Shown here in pieces: positions 61,220-64,000 of a stretch of 64,000 bases of DNA; within the stretch, counting starts at the first letter, position 1; each line of letters opens with the position of its first letter. The position numbers and the translations under genes are program-made. Origin of the DNA: Pseudomonadota bacterium (GTDB lineage Bacteria; Pseudomonadota; Alphaproteobacteria; Acetobacterales; Acetobacteraceae); NCBI GenBank assembly GCA_021818505.1, contig JAKADX010000012.1, forward strand, positions 28,057 through 92,056, written 5' to 3'. A model generated the notes under the pieces. The model was given only the letters and a program-made list of their open reading frames with translations. It made no database searches and had not been told where the DNA came from.

Positions 61220-62518
61220 TCAGTATTTGTTGGCGATCGGCAGCTCTTCGGCGGGGAAATGCGTGATGACGCGACAGCCGGTGTCGGTCACCACGACCTC
61301 CTCCTCGATGCGCGCGGCCGAGAATCCGTCGCTCGCCGGGCAATAGGTTTCCAGCGCGAACACCATCCCGGTCTTGATCTCCATCGGATGCTCCAGGCTG
61401 ACCAGCCGGCTGATGATCGGCCGCTCGTGCAGCGCCAGCCCGAGTCCGTGGCCGAATTGCAGCCCGAACGCCGAGCGTTCGTCGGGGAAACCGAACTCGG
61501 TCGCGGCCGGCCACACGGACGCCACCTTGTCGGTTCCCACGCCCGGCCGGATCAGTTCGATCGCCTGTTCCAGCCACTCGCGGCACCGGCGATAGGCATC
61601 GTGCTGTGCCGGCGTCGCGCGGCCGATGTTGAAGGTGCGGTAGTAGCAGGTGCGGTAGCCGTTGAAGGAGTGCAGCACGTCGAAGAACGCCTGGTCGCCA
61701 GGCCGCACCATCCGGTCGGTGAAGTTGTGCGGATGCGGGTTGCAGCGTTCGCCGGAGATCGCGTTGATCGCCTCCACATCGTCCGATCCCATGCGATAGA
61801 GCATCTCATTGGCGCGCGCGACGATGTCGTTCTCGCGCACGCCGGGCTTCAGCTCTTCCCAGATCATGTGATAGACGCCGTCCACCATCGCCGCGGCCTG
61901 GTTGAGCAGCGTGATCTCGTCGATGTTCTTGATCTCGCGCGCATCCAGCATGATCTGCTGGCCATCGACGACGCGCATCCCGGCTTCCTGCAGCGCGAAC
62001 ATCATTGCCGTCTCGGCCATATCAACGCCGACCTTCTCGCCCGCGACGCCGGCATCGCGCAGCAGCGCCATGATCTCCTCCGAATGCGCCTTCATCAGTC
62101 CGAAGGAGGGCGGGATGGTGCCGCGCATTCCCAGCACGCCGGCGCGGCAGCTCGACGGGTCGAGCCAGTCGCAATAGAGGCGGTGATGCACCGCCGCCGA
62201 GCCGAAATCCCACACGATCGGCTCGCGGTTCTCGGTCAGCAGGGCGAAGCGGCAGAACTTGTCGCGCTCCCACTCGCCGATCTTGGTGCCGCTGACGTAG
62301 CGGATGTTGTTCACGTCGAACAGCAGCAGGGCGCCGCAGTCGCTGGCCCGCAACGCCGCCTGCGCGCGCTGCAGCCGCCAGTCGCGCATCCGGCGGAAAT
62401 CGACGCGCGTCTCGAAGTCCACGCCGCTGTGGCCTGGGGCAGGCAGCGCGCGCTTCCAGTTCCAGTGCGGCTCGGCGGCCTCGGGACGCAGATTGGTAGT
62501 GCGCGGACGCGATGCCAT
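61220..62518 (-). CDS. M24 family metallopeptidase homologue with altered metal site
   Basis: 432 residues. Creatinase-type N-domain (about 40-200) and a pita-bread C-domain. Metal ligands by position are Asp280 in QAFFDVLHS, Cys291 in FNGYRTCYYRTF where the second Asp is normally found, His357 in LQFGHGLGLALHE, Glu390 in TGMVFALETY and Glu406 in ARIEEEVVV. The Cys-for-Asp change suggests a single-metal or non-peptidase enzyme; some M24 relatives, such as the DddP lyase, have different chemistry. AGGAG lies 7 nt before the ATG at 62518. It is divergent from the PfkB gene and precedes the sugar ABC operon. Confidence 0.85.
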   Translation of the reverse strand: MASRPRTTNLRPEAAEPHWNWKRALPAPGHSGVDFETRVDFRRMRDWRLQRAQAALRASDCGALLLFDVNNIRYVSGTKIGEWERDKFCRFALLTENREPIVWDFGSAAVHHRLYCDWLDPSSCRAGVLGMRGTIPPSFGLMKAHSEEIMALLRDAGVAGEKVGVDMAETAMMFALQEAGMRVVDGQQIMLDAREIKNIDEITLLNQAAAMVDGVYHMIWEELKPGVRENDIVARANEMLYRMGSDDVEAINAISGERCNPHPHNFTDRMVRPGDQAFFDVLHSFNGYRTCYYRTFNIGRATPAQHDAYRRCREWLEQAIELIRPGVGTDKVASVWPAATEFGFPDERSAFGLQFGHGLGLALHERPIISRLVSLEHPMEIKTGMVFALETYCPASDGFSAARIEEEVVVTDTGCRVITHFPAEELPIANKY

Positions 62519-62738
62519 GACAGCTCTCCTAAGGACGAGACACGGATGGGGAGCCGCTCGGTTTCGCTCCCCGGTTCCGGCCGTGCCGGACCCTGGACGA
62601 CGATGGCACCGGGACGGCGGGCGGCGAAAGCCGCAAATTGGCATTGCGGGGTGCGGCAACGGCACGCTGGGCGGCCGGGCCCGGACGTGGCAGGCTGGGC
62701 CGCCCGATCCGGTCTTTCGCAGGAGACGCGCCACAGCC

Positions 62739-63707
62739 ATGACCCCCGCCCCGCACTTTGACGTCGTCGCATTCGGCGAACTGGTGATCGATCTGGTCCC
62801 GGCGCGCGGCGCGGACGGGCAGGCCTGCTTCGCCGCCAAGCCGGGCGGCGCGCCGGGCAACGTCGCGGTGGGCGTCGCGCGTCTGGGCGGGCGCGCGGCG
62901 ATGCTCAGCAAGGTGGGTGAGGAGGCGTTCGGCCGGCAGCTGATCGCGACGCTTGCCGGCTACGGCGTTGCCACCGACGGCGTGCTGACGACGCGCGAGG
63001 GCAATACCTCGCTCGCGGTGGTCACGGTGGCGCCGGACGGCGACCGGGACTTCATGTTCTATCGCAACGGCTGCGCGGAATCGACCTATGCGCCGGCGGA
63101 GGTCGATGTCGGCATCATCCGTGGCGCGCGCATCCTGCATGTCGGCAGCCTGGTGCTCGGACAGCCGGTCAGCGCGGCGGCGCAGCGGCACGCGGTGCAG
63201 GCGGCGCAGCAGGCTGGCGCGTGGGTGTCGGTGGACGTGAACCTGCGCGCCTCGCTGTGGCGCGACAAGGAGGACATGCGGGCGGCAGCCCTGGATGCCG
63301 CCGCGGGCGCCGACGTCCTGAAAGTCAGCGAGGATGAACTGGCCTGGCTGACCGGCACGTCCGACCTCGCCGACGGCATCGCCCGGCTCTGGCAGCCGCG
63401 CCTGCGCGTCATGGCGGTCACCCTGGGCGGCGCGGGCGCCGTGCTGGCAACGGCGCGCGACCGCGCCCAGGTGCCTGGCTTCCCGGTGAAGGTCGTCGAT
63501 ACCGTCGGCTGCGGCGACGCCTTCACCGCCAGCCTCCTGTTCGATCTGGCGCGCGCGCCGTCCGACCTGGACTCGGCCGCCGGGCTGGAGCGGCTGGCCC
63601 GCCGCGCCAGCGCCGCCGGCGCGATCACCGCGACAGCGGCCGGCGCGATGGAGGCACTGCCGACCGCCGAACAGCGCGACGCCTTCCTGGCAAGCCGGGC
63701 GTCCTGA
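62739..63707 (+). CDS. PfkB-family carbohydrate kinase (fructokinase/ribokinase type)
   Basis: 322 residues. The N-terminus FDVVAFGELVIDLVPARG and KPGGAPGNVAVGVARLGG form the sugar site. TVGCGDAFTASLLFD carries the catalytic Asp and anion hole. It phosphorylates a sugar such as fructose; closeness to the sugar ABC operon supports a joint catabolic role, which is inference. AGGAG lies about 12 nt before the ATG. It is divergent from the M24 gene across 220 nt, in which I see no clear regulator site. Confidence 0.92.
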   Translation: MTPAPHFDVVAFGELVIDLVPARGADGQACFAAKPGGAPGNVAVGVARLGGRAAMLSKVGEEAFGRQLIATLAGYGVATDGVLTTREGNTSLAVVTVAPDGDRDFMFYRNGCAESTYAPAEVDVGIIRGARILHVGSLVLGQPVSAAAQRHAVQAAQQAGAWVSVDVNLRASLWRDKEDMRAAALDAAAGADVLKVSEDELAWLTGTSDLADGIARLWQPRLRVMAVTLGGAGAVLATARDRAQVPGFPVKVVDTVGCGDAFTASLLFDLARAPSDLDSAAGLERLARRASAAGAITATAAGAMEALPTAEQRDAFLASRAS

Positions 63708-63792
63708 GCAGGTTCCCCGACCGCAGGTTTCCGGGACGCACGATCCCGCTTGCCCAGGCGGGGCCTGCTGTGTTCTAGTTTCGTTCGTGTCC

Positions 63793-64000
63793 ATGCTCCC
63801 GCAGACCCCGCAGGCCCGGTTCGCCGCCATCATCGACCTGCTGTGCCGGACGGTCGCGGCCAGCATCGCCGGCGGCCGGCTGGCCGGGCCGCTGATCATC
63901 CTGATCTGGCGGCGACTGAGCCGGATGGGCGTTCGCTTCGCCGCCCTTGCCGCCCGGCACGACGCCGGCACCCTGCGTCCTCCCCGCCGCCGCCCACGCG
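63793..64000 (+). CDS. Partial hypothetical gene at the right edge
   Basis: An open frame runs from ATG 63793 (an in-frame GTG is 6 nt earlier) off the right end, giving 69 codons: MLPQTPQARFAAIIDLLCRT, then AGGRLAGPLIILIWRRLSRM and an Arg/Pro-rich part. It has one hydrophobic segment and strong codon-position bias, so it looks like a real gene cut by the window. No function can be assigned. Confidence 0.55.
   Translation, partial: MLPQTPQARFAAIIDLLCRTVAASIAGGRLAGPLIILIWRRLSRMGVRFAALAARHDAGTLRPPRRRPR

Noticed and set aside
63745..63762. CCCGC/GCGGG hairpin after the right-hand PfkB gene
   Set aside because: Five base pairs with an eight-base loop and no T-run; not convincing as a terminator.

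Overview
The window is gene-dense, very GC-rich bacterial chromosome. It reads as an alphaproteobacterium, most likely Rhodospirillales/Acetobacteraceae-like. The lineage evidence is the set of alphaproteobacterial markers: fliX, DUF1013/TrcR, DUF1192, addB-addA-trxA, rpmF-plsX-fabH, and a FixL/FixJ/FixK oxygen cascade. The family-level placement is inference. I see no rRNA, tRNA, CRISPR array, insertion sequence or integrase.

Layout. 1-8 kb: a Tat-exported protein cut by the window edge, a CorC-like membrane protein, a KDPG-aldolase-type enzyme, a KGG stress protein, a ferredoxin-NADP reductase, and a two-gene unit of an SH3 lipoprotein plus a WD40-caspase-like protein. 8-16 kb: the overlapping run tsaE-murU-addB-addA followed by trxA. 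16-21 kb: a TSUP permease, then rpmF-plsX-fabH-folC on the minus strand. 20.7-24.5 kb: a heat-shock Hsp20 gene with its own heat-type promoter and a probable RNA thermometer, small DUF proteins, and purE-purK. 24.5-29.4 kb: a lower-GC TetR/cupin unit with a perfect operator, a Cys-rich DUF1326/DUF2182 pair, DedA, and a RES/Xre toxin-antitoxin pair in one operon with a deoxyribosyltransferase-like gene. 29.5-35.2 kb: icd, DUF3060 and dienelactone hydrolase genes, a lower-GC permuted papain-like (YiiX-type) protein, a LuxR regulator and a small exported protein. 35.4-41.2 kb: dksA, fliX, flgI, a rod-binding protein, a FlgN-like protein, RibD-C, an alcohol dehydrogenase and an amine-oxidase-like flavoprotein.

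41.2-56.4 kb is the most coherent block, a low-oxygen island. It holds a haem-PAS FixL, FixJ, a FixK-type regulator lacking N-terminal Fe-S cysteines, and a single-domain response regulator. Five TTGAY-N4-RTCAA anaeroboxes, plus one weaker variant, lie in its intergenic gaps, and a FixJ-like site lies before fixK. The putative target genes are pyruvate:ferredoxin oxidoreductase with a GltD-like Fe-S flavoprotein and a dihydroorotate-dehydrogenase-like protein, PEP synthase, a PfkB-type phosphofructokinase, a triple-BON protein, an unrecognised 180-residue protein and two host-attachment-family proteins. Together they suggest re-routing of pyruvate/PEP and ferredoxin metabolism when oxygen falls.

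56.4-64 kb: a ribose-type sugar ABC transporter with an SMP-30 lactonase-like gene, an M24 peptidase homologue with an altered metal site, a PfkB carbohydrate kinase, and a partial hypothetical gene at the right edge.
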